Positions 1 through 9,271 are shown, counted from the stretch's first letter. The stretch: 64,000 bases of DNA from Paraburkholderia atlantica (GCF_009362785.1 NZ_WHNQ01000007.1:124001-188000), one strand, 5' to 3'. Program-made: numbers and translations. Notes: generated from the letters alone by a model not told the origin.

Positions 1-187
1 TCAGTGCAGTGGTCTCTGCCTGGCCGGCCTGCGGCGTGTCGGGCAACGCGCTCGTCGGACCCGGCTGGGACTCGATCGTACCGCTCGCACCACTGTTCTG
101 CAGAGCCTGTGCATTCGCGCCCTGAAGGGCCCCCGATACGATGCATGCGGCCAGAGCAATCTTTCGTAGCTTCGACTTTCGGTCCAT
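1..187 (-). CDS. N-terminus of an exported protein (cut by window edge)
   Basis: Reading the minus strand from the ATG at 187 gives 62 codons that run off the left edge. Residues 1-26 form a classic Sec signal peptide: basic MDRKSKLRK, a hydrophobic core (IALAACIVSGAL), then a likely cleavage after ANA before QALQN. The mature part visible so far is rich in Ser, Gly, Pro, Gln and Thr, suggesting a flexible linker. The ribosome binding site is weak (AACGGG). Function cannot be read from this fragment. Confidence is moderate because the signal peptide is convincing but the body of the gene is missing. Confidence 0.6.
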   Translation of the reverse strand, partial: MDRKSKLRKIALAACIVSGALQGANAQALQNSGASGTIESQPGPTSALPDTPQAGQAETTAL

Positions 188-687
188 GTGACACCCGTTG
201 AACAGATCTTGTTTTAGTAGAAAACGGGGAATTATTACTCAATTTTGCGAGTTCCGGGCTCTTCGTCGCAAATATGGCACTTCCTCGGCGGCGGCCCCAC
301 GCTTGAGCTGAAAGTCGACGGCAAGTCGTTCACTTCCAACTCCGGACGTTCGACGTCGACGGGCCGATCACGCCCGACATTAAGCATCTGCGCTGGCTCA
401 CGTGCGTGTGTCGTTCGAGCTGGCGCGCGCCTTGATCTTTTCGTCGCGAAACCGGTCAGTGATACGCCGGTGGACGGCTGAATTGACACGACTCCGAAGT
501 GCCGCGTGCTGATTAGAAGCCCCTCTATCAAACGGCGCATGCACTTTCGCGTATTCTGCGCTGACGATGCAAAAGGCACGCCGCTCGCATCGTCCCGCAT
601 CGCGAAGACCGGCGCCGAACATCGAACCACGATGCCCATAATTCCGCGCGACCACGATCGCGCTGTCTCATATCAAGGAGGAAGACA
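188..687. other. 500-base intergenic region, no convincing gene
   Basis: The region separates the divergent exported-protein fragment and the DUF2147 gene. Short open frames exist on both strands but none has a good ribosome binding site or a recognisable product. Around 301-340 the plus strand reads LELKVDGKSF, reminiscent of the first strand of citrate synthase-like proteins, but the similarity stops at once. Promoters for both flanking genes presumably lie here; I could not pick a convincing -35/-10 pair. Confidence 0.4.
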
Positions 688-1173
688 ATGATCCAATTCA
701 CTCGACGTGCGCGCGCTCTCGCACTGCGCACGGCCCGTCACGCCACGCTCGCCGGCGCCCTGCTCGCCAGTGCCGTGACCGCGATGGCGCAAACGGAGAC
801 ACCGATCGGCACGTGGCAAACCATCGACGATCACACGGGCCAGCCGAAGGCGCTCGTGCAGATCACACAAGACGGCAATGGAGAATTGAACGGCAAGGTG
901 ATCAAGGGTCTAGCCGCGAACGACCAGCCGGATCGCCGCTGCAGCGCATGCACCGACGCGCGCAAGGACCAACCGATCCTCGGCATGACCATCATTAGCA
1001 GCATGAAGAAGGATGGCGACGCGTGGGACCACGGCCAGATTCTCGATCCTGAAAACGGCAAGGTCTACAAATGCAAGATGCATCTCGAAGATGGCGGCAA
1101 CAAGCTCGTCGTGCGAGGTTATATTGGCGTCGCGCTGCTCGGCCGCTCGCAGACCTGGATTCGGCAGCAGTGA
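688..1173 (+). CDS. DUF2147 family exported protein
   Basis: A 161-residue protein with an N-terminal signal peptide (basic n-region to about residue 18, hydrophobic AGALLASAVTAMA, cleavage near AMA/QTETP). The mature part matches the DUF2147 pattern: an opening GTWQTIDD, a central beta-rich segment with Cys residues (CSACTDARKDQPILG), DPENGKVYKCKM, and a terminal RGYIG..LLGRSQTW. DUF2147 proteins are small periplasmic proteins of unknown function that adopt a lipocalin-like beta fold. The start is fixed by a strong AAGGAGG six bases upstream of the ATG. The gene stands alone and is followed by a hairpin at 1275-1310. Confidence 0.85.
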   Translation: MIQFTRRARALALRTARHATLAGALLASAVTAMAQTETPIGTWQTIDDHTGQPKALVQITQDGNGELNGKVIKGLAANDQPDRRCSACTDARKDQPILGMTIISSMKKDGDAWDHGQILDPENGKVYKCKMHLEDGGNKLVVRGYIGVALLGRSQTWIRQQ

Positions 1174-1274
1174 GGTTCGACGTGGGGCGCATGCGTGGCG
1201 GCTCGCACGACGCCTGAATGAGCGCGTCATGCTGCAACGATGGCGCGCTCGGCACCCGGAGGCGCGGCATGAAA

Positions 1275-1310
1275 AAAACGGCCGGCGATCAAGAGTCGCG
1301 CGGCCGTTTT
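1275..1310. terminator. Bidirectional intrinsic terminator
   Basis: Perfect 10-base arms AAAACGGCCG and CGGCCGTTTT around a 16-base loop. The A-tract on one side and T-tract on the other let it serve the DUF2147 gene on the plus strand and the DUF4096 gene on the minus strand, which converge here. Confidence 0.8.
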
Positions 1311-1335
1311 CATTGGGGCAAATTGCTTGCGAGGG

Positions 1336-1794
1336 TCATGCCGCCCGCTTGAACTGTGAAGCGTCACCGGTCGACGTCGCGGGCGCCGACATGGCCGATA
1401 CCCGTTTGTACACGGCGGGCGGAAGACGAAACGCCGAGGATGCGCGGCCAGTCGCGGCGCGCTTGTGCGGCGCGCTCGCGTGCGTGCGCATACGCGCTTC
1501 CATCAATCTGCAGAGATCCTCGCTCGCGGTGCCGCACAGTTGCTCCGTGACGTGCTTGAGCACGCCCGATTGGTACCACGACTTGAAGCGGCGATGACAG
1601 GTCTGATATGACGGATAGCGGCGCGGCATGGCGGACCAGGTGGCGCCGCTATACATGACCCAGAGCACGCCGTTGAGCACCGAGCGGGTATTGGCAAGCG
1701 GACGGCCACGCATTTCGGGACGCGGCTGGAGTTCGGGCAGCAGTGGCGCAACGCGCTGCCATTCTTCATCCGTGATTTCGCGATACGGGTTCAT
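1336..1794 (-). CDS. Stand-alone DUF4096 (IS5-type transposase N-terminal domain) protein
   Basis: A 152-residue protein whose first 85 residues match the N-terminal DNA-binding domain of IS5-family transposases (DUF4096): ITDEEWQRVAPLLPE, RGRPLANTRSVLNGVLWV, SGATWSAMPRRYPS, TCHRRFKSW. No DDE catalytic domain follows; the C-terminal 60 residues are basic, Ala/Ser-rich and unlike a transposase. The start is supported by an excellent AAAGGAGGAAGC before the ATG. No terminal inverted repeats or target duplications are visible at its ends. It may be a decayed IS remnant, but the intact frame, ribosome binding site and terminator, and a second similar gene at 29796, favour a retained DNA-binding protein. 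Function unknown. Confidence 0.75.
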   Translation of the reverse strand: MNPYREITDEEWQRVAPLLPELQPRPEMRGRPLANTRSVLNGVLWVMYSGATWSAMPRRYPSYQTCHRRFKSWYQSGVLKHVTEQLCGTASEDLCRLMEARMRTHASAPHKRAATGRASSAFRLPPAVYKRVSAMSAPATSTGDASQFKRAA

Positions 1795-1892
1795 GCTTCC
1801 TCCTTTGTCAGAACAACGACAAAAGATAGCTAGTCACCCGCGCGCGGAATATAAGACCACTCCGATTCCTAAAAACTGTCGTACGCCGATGC

Positions 1893-2990
1893 TCAGGTTA
1901 GAGATGTGTCGACGATCCGGCGAGGTGTATCGAGATACTCCTTCGACTGCATCTCGACGATGCGCGACACCGTCCGCGTGAATTCGTTGGCCATCGGACC
2001 ATCGACGTACAACTGCTCCGGCGGCACCGCGGCCGACATCAGCAGCTTGACCTTGTGGTCATAGAACACGTCGATGAGCCACGTAAAGCGGCGCGCTTCC
2101 GACGCCATGCGCACCGACATCTGCGGCACGTCCGACAGGATCACCGCGTGAAAGCGGCTCGCGAGTTCGAGGTAGTCGTTCTGCGAGCGCGGGCCGCCGC
2201 ACAGCGTCGCGAAGTCGAACCAGACGACGCCGTCCGCGCGGCGCAGCGCCTTCAGTTCGCGCTTCTCGATATGCAGCAGCGGGCTTTCGTCGGGCACCGC
2301 GGCGAGGCGCGCGAAAGCGTCGCGCAGCGCCTTGCCAGCAGCGGCGTCCAGTGGCGTGTGATAGACCTCGACCTGGGCGAGCGTGCGCTGGCGATAGTCG
2401 ATCCCCGCGTCGACGTTGACCACGTCGAGCTTCTGCTTGATCAGCTCGATCGCGGGCAGCATGCGGTCGCGATGCAGGCCGTCCGGATACAGCGTGTCGG
2501 GCGCGTAGTTGGACGTCATCACGAACTGCACGCCGTTCTCGAACAGCTTGTCGAGCAGCCGATACAGGATCATCGCGTCGGCGATATCCGACACGTGGAA
2601 TTCGTCGAAGCAGATCAGCCGATAGCGCTTCGCGATGCGGCGCGCGAGTTCGTCGAGCGGATCGGCCTGGCCTTTGAGTTCTTCGAGCTCGCGATGCACT
2701 TCACGCATGAACTCGTGGAAGTGCAGGCGCGTTTTGCGATGCAACGGCACGATCATGTAGAAGCTGTCCATCAGGAAGCTCTTGCCGCGGCCCACGCCGC
2801 CCCACATGTACACGCCGCGCGGCAGATCCGGGTGAATGATCAGCTTCTTGAACGCGTTCGAGCGGCGCGATTTGTATGCGACCCACTCTTCATAGCACCG
2901 CTGCAGGCGGTCGACCGCGGCGCGCTGCGCCGGGTCGGATTGATAGCCCCGCGTCTGCAGTTCTTTTTCGTAGTATTCGGTGACGTTCAT
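1893..2990 (-). CDS. zapE: Cell division ATPase ZapE (AFG1-like)
   Basis: A 365-residue AFG1/ZapE-type AAA ATPase. The Walker A motif GGVGRGKS is at residues 64-71 after the family pattern PRGVYMWGG; Walker B is LICFDEFHVSDIADAMIL, the signature of this family; MTSNYAPDTLY follows as the sensor region. In E. coli ZapE binds FtsZ and is needed for division under low oxygen or heat. It lies downstream of lpdA, separated by an intrinsic terminator at 3002-3040, so it is probably only partly expressed from the suc operon promoter. The length is normal for the family. Confidence 0.93.
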   Translation of the reverse strand: MNVTEYYEKELQTRGYQSDPAQRAAVDRLQRCYEEWVAYKSRRSNAFKKLIIHPDLPRGVYMWGGVGRGKSFLMDSFYMIVPLHRKTRLHFHEFMREVHRELEELKGQADPLDELARRIAKRYRLICFDEFHVSDIADAMILYRLLDKLFENGVQFVMTSNYAPDTLYPDGLHRDRMLPAIELIKQKLDVVNVDAGIDYRQRTLAQVEVYHTPLDAAAGKALRDAFARLAAVPDESPLLHIEKRELKALRRADGVVWFDFATLCGGPRSQNDYLELASRFHAVILSDVPQMSVRMASEARRFTWLIDVFYDHKVKLLMSAAVPPEQLYVDGPMANEFTRTVSRIVEMQSKEYLDTPRRIVDTSLT

Positions 2991-3001
2991 CGTGTTGCTG
3001 C

Positions 3002-3040
3002 AAAAAGAAAGGCGGGAGGGAGTGAACCCCGCCCGCCTTT
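3002..3040 (-). terminator. Intrinsic terminator between lpdA and zapE
   Basis: On the minus strand the arms AAAGGCGGG and CCCGCCTTT (3008-3040) are followed by CTTTTTG. It sits right after the lpdA stop and just before the zapE start, so it should end most sucA-sucB-lpdA transcripts and let only read-through reach zapE. Confidence 0.75.
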
Positions 3041-3078
3041 GGTGATGCCAAGGTTGCGTTTCGGTCAGGCGTGCGCGC

Positions 3079-4509
3079 TTACATGTTCAGCGCGCGCTTG
3101 TCGACGGCGAGTGCCGCTTCGCGCATGACTTCCGACAGCGACGGGTGCGGATGGCAAATTCGGCCGATGTCTTCCGACGCCGCCTTGAACTCCATCGCGA
3201 CCACGGCTTCCGCGATCAGGTCCGATGCGTTCGCCGAGATGATGTGCACGCCGAGCAGTTCGTCGGTCTTCGCGTCAGCGATCATCTTGACGAAACCGTC
3301 CGCCTTGTTGATACCGAGCGCGCGGCCGTTCGCCATGAACGGGAACTGACCGGTCTTGATCTCGCGGCCTTCGGCCTTCAGCTGCTGCTCGGTCTTGCCG
3401 ACCCAAGCAATTTCCGGCTCGGTGTAGATCACCCACGGAACGCAGTTGTAGTCGATGTGCGGCTTCTGGCCGTCGATCACTTCCGCGACCATCACGCCTT
3501 CGTCTTCAGCCTTGTGCGCGAGCATCGGGCCACGCACCACGTCGCCGATCGCGTAAACGTTCGGCACGGCCGTCGCGCAGTGGTCGTCGACGTCGATGAA
3601 GCCGCGCTCGTTGGCCTTCAGGCCGATCGATTCGAGGCCGAGGTTGTCGGTGTTCGGCACGCGGCCGACCGACACGATCAGGCGGTCGGCTTCGAGCGTC
3701 TGCGCGTTGCCGTCCTTGTCCGTGTAGGCGATCGTCACGCCGTTCGCGCTCGTCTTCACTTCGCCGACCTTCACGCCGACGTGGATGTCGAGACCCTGCT
3801 TCTTGAACTGCTTGGCCGCTTCCTTCGACAGCGCCTGGTCAGCCGCGCCGAGGAATTCCGGCAGCGCTTCGAGCACGGTCACGTCCGCGCCGAGACGGCG
3901 CCACACCGAGCCAAGCTCCAGACCGATCACGCCTGCGCCGATCACGGCGAGCTTCTTCGGTGCCGTGTCGAACGACAGTGCGCCTTCGTTGTCGGCGATC
4001 AGCTTGTTGTCGACCGGGATGCCCGGCAGATGACGCGCCTTCGAACCCGTCGCGATGATCACGTTCTTCGCGGTGACGACTTCGGTTTCGCCCTCGCCGC
4101 TCACTTCGATCTGCACGCCGGCATCGGTCTTGCCGGTGAACTTGCCGTGGCCCTTGAGCCACGTGATCTTGTTCTTGCGGAACAGGAATTCGATGCCCTT
4201 GGTCATCTTCTCGACGATGCCATCCTTGCGGGCCATCATCTTCGAGATATCGACCGAGACGTTATCCACCGAGATGCCGTGGTCGGCGAGGTGATGCGAC
4301 GCGTTTTCAAACTCTTCCGACGACGCGAGCAGCGCCTTCGACGGAATGCAGCCGACGTTCAGGCAGGTGCCGCCGAGCTTCAGCGCGCCGGCCGGGTTCT
4401 TCCACTTTTCGATACATGCGACGGTCTTGCCGAGCTGCGCTGCGCGGATGGCGGCGATATAACCGCCAGGGCCTGCGCCGATCACGACGACGTCAAATTC
4501 TTTGGACAT
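3079..4509 (-). CDS. lpdA: Dihydrolipoyl dehydrogenase (E3 of 2-oxoglutarate dehydrogenase)
   Basis: A 476-residue FAD disulfide oxidoreductase that reoxidises dihydrolipoamide with NAD+. It shows the N-terminal FAD-binding VVIGAGPGGYIAAIRAAQLG, the redox-active disulfide GGTCLNVGCIPSKAL (Cys49, Cys54), the NAD-binding VIGAGVIGLELGSVW, the second FAD motif YAIGDVVRGPMLAHKAE, and the C-terminal catalytic base in HPHPSLSEV. The start at 4509 (MSKEFDVV) is chosen over an in-frame upstream start because family alignments begin there. It is the third gene of the sucA-sucB-lpdA operon and so the E3 dedicated to 2-oxoglutarate dehydrogenase; a pyruvate dehydrogenase E3 is expected elsewhere. Confidence 0.95.
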   Translation of the reverse strand: MSKEFDVVVIGAGPGGYIAAIRAAQLGKTVACIEKWKNPAGALKLGGTCLNVGCIPSKALLASSEEFENASHHLADHGISVDNVSVDISKMMARKDGIVEKMTKGIEFLFRKNKITWLKGHGKFTGKTDAGVQIEVSGEGETEVVTAKNVIIATGSKARHLPGIPVDNKLIADNEGALSFDTAPKKLAVIGAGVIGLELGSVWRRLGADVTVLEALPEFLGAADQALSKEAAKQFKKQGLDIHVGVKVGEVKTSANGVTIAYTDKDGNAQTLEADRLIVSVGRVPNTDNLGLESIGLKANERGFIDVDDHCATAVPNVYAIGDVVRGPMLAHKAEDEGVMVAEVIDGQKPHIDYNCVPWVIYTEPEIAWVGKTEQQLKAEGREIKTGQFPFMANGRALGINKADGFVKMIADAKTDELLGVHIISANASDLIAEAVVAMEFKAASEDIGRICHPHPSLSEVMREAALAVDKRALNM

Positions 4510-4602
4510 GACAATCCCTTTGATGGCGGAACGGCGCCGGGTCACCTGACGTGACGCGCGCCGTTCCTGTACTGCGAAATGCTAGATAGTGCTGACTAGA
4601 TG

Positions 4603-4632
4603 GCGCCGGCTTGCGTTTTCACAAGCCGGCGC
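4603..4632 (-). repeat. Strong intergenic hairpin between sucB and lpdA
   Basis: Perfect 11-base arms GCGCCGGCTTG and CAAGCCGGCGC around an 8-base loop, starting 15 bases after the sucB stop. On the minus strand no T-tract follows, so it is more likely an mRNA-stabilising or processing element than a full terminator. Confidence 0.7.
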
Positions 4633-4647
4633 GCTACGAGCGGGCGC

Positions 4648-5922
4648 TTACAGGTCGAGCAGCAGACGTGCCGGATCTTCCAGTGCGTCCTTCATGGCGA
4701 CCAGCGACAGCACGGCTTCGCGGCCATCGATGATGCGGTGGTCGTACGACAGCGCGAGGTAGTTCATCGGGCGGATCACGATCTGGCCGTTTTCGACCAC
4801 AGCGCGTTCCTTCGTGGCGTGCACGCCGAGAATCGCGGACTGCGGCGGGTTGATGATCGGGGTCGACAGCATCGAGCCGAACACGCCGCCGTTCGAGATC
4901 GAGAACGTACCGCCGGTCATTTCTTCGATCGACAGCTTGCCGTCCTTCGCCTTCTGGCCGAATTCGGCAATCTTCTTCTCGATGTCGGCGAGGCTCAGCT
5001 GATCTGCATTGCGCAGGATCGGCACCACCAGACCGCGCGGCGAACCGACCGCGATACCGATGTCGAAGTAGCCGTGATAGACGATGTCGTTACCGTCGAT
5101 CGACGCGTTCACGAGCGGGAACTTCTTCAGCGCATGAACAGCCGCCTTCACGAAGAACGACATGAAGCCGAGCTTCACGCCGTGTTCCTTCTCGAACTTG
5201 TCCTTGTACTTGTTGCGCAGTTCCATGACCGGCGCCATGTTCACTTCGTTGAACGTCGTGAGGATGGCGTTGGTTTGCTGCGACTCGAGCAGACGCTCGG
5301 CGATACGCGCACGCAGACGCGACATCGGCACGCGCTGTTCCGGACGGTCCTTCAGCCACTGGTCGGCCGATGCCGGAGCCTTGACGTCCGGCAGCGACGG
5401 CTTCGCAGCCTTCGGTGCGGCAGCCGGAGCCGGAGCCGGAGCCGCCTTGGCAGCCGGTGCGCCAGCGGTGAGCACGTCACCCTTGGTGATGCGGCCGTCG
5501 CGGCCCGTGCCGGCGACGTCGCCAGCAGCCAGACCCTTCTCGGCCATCAGCTTGCCGGCAGCCGGCGAAGCTGCGGTGTTCGAGCCCGTTGCGGCAGCAG
5601 CCTGAACTGCCGGCGCGGGAGCCGCTGCGGCAACCGGAGCCGGCTTCACTTCCGCTTCGACAGCGGCGGCGCCTGCGGTGCCTTCGGTGTCGATCTTCGC
5701 GATCACCTGATCCGCCGTGACCGTGTCGCCGTCGTTCGAGATGACTTGCGCGAGCACGCCTGCTGCCGGAGCCGGCACTTCGAGCACGACCTTGTCGGTC
5801 TCGATTTCGATGAGGATTTCGTCCTGAGCGACAGCCTCGCCGGGCTTCTTCTTCCACTGCAGCATGGTCGCTTCCGAGACCGACTCGGAGAGCTGGGGAA
5901 CCTTGACTTCAACAATAGCCAT
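4648..5922 (-). CDS. sucB: Dihydrolipoyllysine succinyltransferase (E2 of 2-oxoglutarate dehydrogenase)
   Basis: A 424-residue E2 that transfers succinyl from lipoyllysine to CoA and forms the complex core. Order of domains: a single lipoyl domain (residues 1-77; lipoylated Lys in [11 protein letters not shown]), an Ala/Pro-rich linker, the peripheral subunit-binding domain ([27 protein letters not shown], about 113-150), a second Ala/Pro linker, and the acyltransferase domain ending in the catalytic [13 protein letters not shown]. The Ala-Pro linkers come from GCCGGA-type tandem codons near 5418-5450. It sits 141 bases after sucA, and that gap holds a hairpin. Confidence 0.95.
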   Translation of the reverse strand: MAIVEVKVPQLSESVSEATMLQWKKKPGEAVAQDEILIEIETDKVVLEVPAPAAGVLAQVISNDGDTVTADQVIAKIDTEGTAGAAAVEAEVKPAPVAAAAPAPAVQAAAATGSNTAASPAAGKLMAEKGLAAGDVAGTGRDGRITKGDVLTAGAPAAKAAPAPAPAAAPKAAKPSLPDVKAPASADQWLKDRPEQRVPMSRLRARIAERLLESQQTNAILTTFNEVNMAPVMELRNKYKDKFEKEHGVKLGFMSFFVKAAVHALKKFPLVNASIDGNDIVYHGYFDIGIAVGSPRGLVVPILRNADQLSLADIEKKIAEFGQKAKDGKLSIEEMTGGTFSISNGGVFGSMLSTPIINPPQSAILGVHATKERAVVENGQIVIRPMNYLALSYDHRIIDGREAVLSLVAMKDALEDPARLLLDL

Positions 5923-6022
5923 TATGAGTATCCTGAATACGTATCGGGTGACGGCGCTTCATCGCGACCGCCTGCGAACCACGAGCGCCGCGCCTGAATC
6001 TCATGGGATCGTTCGGCGCGGC

Positions 6023-6047
6023 GCGGGAAAACGCACTGCGTTTTCCC
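6023..6047 (-). repeat. Strong intergenic hairpin between sucA and sucB
   Basis: Perfect 11-base arms CGGGAAAACGC and GCGTTTTCCCG around the loop ACT, 17 bases after the sucA stop. There is no T-tract after it on the minus strand. It resembles the hairpin at 4603-4632 in position, immediately after a suc stop codon. Confidence 0.7.
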
Positions 6048-6063
6048 GGGCTCGTCTGTTTCT

Positions 6064-8925
6064 TTACTTGGCGATCGACGCGCTCTTGAGGCGGCCGAAA
6101 GCGCCTTCGACCAGCGCCTTCTGCTGCTCGTAGTGCTTCGCGTAGTAGCCCACCGCAGGCGAAGCCGAAGCCGGACGGCCGCTGTACGCCAGCTTCTGCC
6201 CTTCCTTCATGCCTTCCTTCAGATGGTGCTCAATGTAGAACCACGGGCCCTGATTCTGCGGCTCGTCCTGCACCCACACCACTTCGGTAGCGTTGTCGTA
6301 CTTCTTCATTTCCGCTTCGAACTGCTTGTGCGCGAACGGATACAGCTGCTCGATACGGACGATCGCGACGTCGTTCACCTTCGCTTCGCGGCGATGCGCA
6401 ACCAGGTCGTAGTACACGCGGCCCGAGCAGACCAGTACGCGCTTGACCTTCTTCGCGTCGATGGTTTCGTCCACTTCGCCGATGACCGGCTGGAACGAAC
6501 CCTTCGCGAGCTCCGACAGATCCGACACGGCTTCCTTGTGACGCAGCAACGACTTCGGCGTTGCGACGATCAGCGGCTTGCGGAACAGACGGATCATCTG
6601 GCGACGCAGCAGGTGGAAGATCTGCGCCGGCGTGGTCGGCTGAACGACCTGCATGTTGTGGTCTGCGCACAGTTGCAGGAAACGCTCGATACGCGCCGAC
6701 GAGTGCTCCGGACCCTGGCCTTCGTAGCCGTGCGGCAGCAGCATCGTCAGGCCCGACACGCGGCCCCACTTCACTTCGCCCGACGAGATGAACTGGTCGA
6801 TCACGACCTGTGCGCCGTTCACGAAGTCGCCGAACTGCGCTTCCCACGCGACGAACGTGTTCGGTTCAGCGGTCGAGTAACCGTATTCGAAGCCGAGTAC
6901 CGCTTCTTCGGACAGCACCGAGTCGATCACCGTGAACTTCGCCTGACCTTCGGCGATGTTCTGCAGCGGCACGTAGGTGCCGTCGTTCCAGCGCTCGCGG
7001 TTCTGGTCGTGCAGCACCGCGTGACGGTGCGTGAACGTGCCGCGGCCCGAATCCTGGCCGGTCAGACGAACTGCGTAGCCCGATGCGACCAGCGATGCGA
7101 ACGCGAGGTGCTCGCCCATGCCCCAGTCGAGCTTCGCTTCGCCGCGGCCCATGGCGCGACGGTCGTTGATCACGCGCTCGACGAGCGGGTGAACCTTGAA
7201 GTTTTCCGGAATCGTGGTGATGCGCTCGGCGAGGCGCTTCAGTTCCGCCAGCGGCACGGCCGTGTCGGCCGCGTCGGTCCACTTGCGGTTCAGGAACGGC
7301 ACCCAGTCCACCGCGTACTTGCTCTTGTAGTTCGAGAGCACCGGGTCGACCGTGTGATGGCCTTCGTCCATTGCCTTACGGTAGGCCTTGACGAATTCAT
7401 CGCCTTCGTCGGCCTTGATCACGCCCTGCTGCACGAGCTTTTCAGCGTACAGCGCGCGCGTGCCCGGGTGCTTGGAAATCGTCTTGTACATCAGCGGCTG
7501 CGTGACCGCCGGGGTGTCCTGCTCGTTGTGGCCGAGCTTGCGGAAGCAGACGATGTCGACGACGACGTCCTTGTGGAACTGCATGCGGAAGTCGATTGCC
7601 ATCTGGATGGCCAGCACGACCGCTTCGGGATCGTCACCGTTCACGTGCAGCACCGGTGCTTCGATCATCTTGACGACGTCCGAGCAGTACAACGTGGAGC
7701 GCGAATCGCGCGGGTCCGACGTCGTGAAGCCGATCTGGTTGTTGATGACGATGTGCAGCGTGCCGTGCGTGCCGTAACCGCGCGTTTGCGCGAGGTTCAG
7801 CGTTTCCATCACGACGCCCTGGCCTGCGAAGGCCGCGTCGCCGTGGATCTGCACCGGCAGCACCTGGATGCCGTTCTCGTCGCCGCGGCGGTCCATACGC
7901 GCCTTCGCCGAGCCCTCGACCACCGGGTTGACGATTTCGAGGTGCGACGGGTTGAACGCGAGTGACAGGTGAACCGGGCCGCCTTCCGTCGCGACGTCCG
8001 ACGAGAAGCCCTTGTGGTACTTCACGTCGCCAGCCGGCAGATCGTCGACGTGCTTGCCTTCGAATTCGGCGAACAGGTCAGCCGGCATCTTGCCGAGCGT
8101 GTTGACCAGCACGTTCAGACGGCCGCGGTGCGCCATCGCGATGACGATTTCCTGAACGCCGCGCAGACCGCCGTGACGCACGACTTCGTCCATCGCCGCG
8201 ATGAAGCTCTCGCCGCCTTCGAGCGAGAAGCGCTTCTGGCCAACGTACTTGGTGTGCAGGAAACGCTCGAGGCCTTCGGCGGCCGTCAGGCGGTTCAGGA
8301 TGTGCTTCTTCTTGTCGTTGCTGAAGCTCGGCGTCGAACGGATCGATTCGAGGCGCTCCTTCCACCAGCGCTTCTGTTCCGGATCGCTGATGTACATGTA
8401 CTCGGCGCCGATCGTGCCGCAGTACGTGTCGCGCAGGGCTTTGACGATCTCGCGCAGCGTCGCGCGCTCGAACCCGAAGTACAGATTCGTTGCGCTGAAC
8501 TCCTGGTCCATATCGGCTTCAGTGAAGTCGTAGAACGCGGGTTCAAGTTCGGGGATCGCGGGACGTTCGCGGCGCTTCAGAGGATCGAGATTGGCCCATT
8601 GCGAGCCGAGGAAGCGATATGCGCCGATGAGGGACTGGACGTAAACCTGTTTGCGGGCAGTTGCGAGATCTTCGCCGCCGGCGGTTGCGCGCGGCAGGAA
8701 GGCATTGGCCTTGGCGCGCTGTGCAAACGATTCGACGATCGGGCCGTGAGCCACGTCGTTGGCGTTGCTGCCATCCGATGCGGGCACGTTCTGCAATGCA
8801 TCGAAATAGCTGCGCCAGGTCTCGGGCACTGACGCCGGATTATCGAGATACGCTTCGTACATTTCTTCAACGTACGGAGCATTGCCGCCGAACAGATAAG
8901 AGTTCGACTGGAATTGCTTCATCAT
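6064..8925 (-). CDS. sucA: 2-oxoglutarate dehydrogenase E1 component
   Basis: A 953-residue thiamine-diphosphate E1 that decarboxylates 2-oxoglutarate in the TCA cycle. Visible hallmarks are the N-terminal YLFGGNAPYVEEMYEAYLDNP binding segment in part, the pyrimidine-binding VQIHGDAAFAGQGVV, the TPP/Mg region TTSDPRDSRSTLY and GHNEQDTPAVTQPLMY, and the C-terminal transketolase-like domain with ENVLSEEAVLGFEYG-like and LLPHGYEGQGPEHSS motifs. I place the start at the ATG at 8925 (MMKQFQSN): AAAGGTGAG lies at the right spacing before it, whereas the GTG at 8937 would overlap that ribosome binding site. It is the first gene of sucA-sucB-lpdA. Confidence 0.94.
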   Translation of the reverse strand: MMKQFQSNSYLFGGNAPYVEEMYEAYLDNPASVPETWRSYFDALQNVPASDGSNANDVAHGPIVESFAQRAKANAFLPRATAGGEDLATARKQVYVQSLIGAYRFLGSQWANLDPLKRRERPAIPELEPAFYDFTEADMDQEFSATNLYFGFERATLREIVKALRDTYCGTIGAEYMYISDPEQKRWWKERLESIRSTPSFSNDKKKHILNRLTAAEGLERFLHTKYVGQKRFSLEGGESFIAAMDEVVRHGGLRGVQEIVIAMAHRGRLNVLVNTLGKMPADLFAEFEGKHVDDLPAGDVKYHKGFSSDVATEGGPVHLSLAFNPSHLEIVNPVVEGSAKARMDRRGDENGIQVLPVQIHGDAAFAGQGVVMETLNLAQTRGYGTHGTLHIVINNQIGFTTSDPRDSRSTLYCSDVVKMIEAPVLHVNGDDPEAVVLAIQMAIDFRMQFHKDVVVDIVCFRKLGHNEQDTPAVTQPLMYKTISKHPGTRALYAEKLVQQGVIKADEGDEFVKAYRKAMDEGHHTVDPVLSNYKSKYAVDWVPFLNRKWTDAADTAVPLAELKRLAERITTIPENFKVHPLVERVINDRRAMGRGEAKLDWGMGEHLAFASLVASGYAVRLTGQDSGRGTFTHRHAVLHDQNRERWNDGTYVPLQNIAEGQAKFTVIDSVLSEEAVLGFEYGYSTAEPNTFVAWEAQFGDFVNGAQVVIDQFISSGEVKWGRVSGLTMLLPHGYEGQGPEHSSARIERFLQLCADHNMQVVQPTTPAQIFHLLRRQMIRLFRKPLIVATPKSLLRHKEAVSDLSELAKGSFQPVIGEVDETIDAKKVKRVLVCSGRVYYDLVAHRREAKVNDVAIVRIEQLYPFAHKQFEAEMKKYDNATEVVWVQDEPQNQGPWFYIEHHLKEGMKEGQKLAYSGRPASASPAVGYYAKHYEQQKALVEGAFGRLKSASIAK

Positions 8926-9056
8926 TTTTACGCTCACCTTTCTTCGAGCTTCTCGAGAAATAGCGGGTTACAGAACCTTCCGCGACACGGCCTGACCGTT
9001 TAGCGGATTGCGCGAATCAAGTCTTGCTTGGAAGGACCTAAAACTTTGCACCCGGG

Positions 9057-9065
9057 AGCATAGCA
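9057..9065 (-). promoter_or_regulatory. Candidate extended -10 element of the sucA promoter
   Basis: Minus-strand TGCTATGCT fits an extended -10 (TGn-TATgcT) about 130 bases upstream of the sucA ATG. The -35 region is poor, as is allowed for extended -10 promoters. Weak evidence. Confidence 0.3.
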
Positions 9066-9271
9066 CAGAACGAATACCCCAGATAGCGGACAGCACACGC
9101 GCAAAGCCTGTGACGGCGGGCGTTTCGCGGGTGGTGCGGGGCTTTTTCACAGCGCGCAACAGTCTTCTGTGAAAAATGAAAACGAACAGCGCAATAGGTG
9201 TCTACATGTGCACTGCTCGACAAAGGGCAGGCATGGTGCGGCGCCACATGTTTTGATGCCCCAGAAACGAA

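Noticed and set aside
301..420. Plus-strand LELKVDGKSF resembling the start of citrate synthase
   Set aside because: Only about ten residues match and nothing follows in any frame; too short to call a pseudogene.
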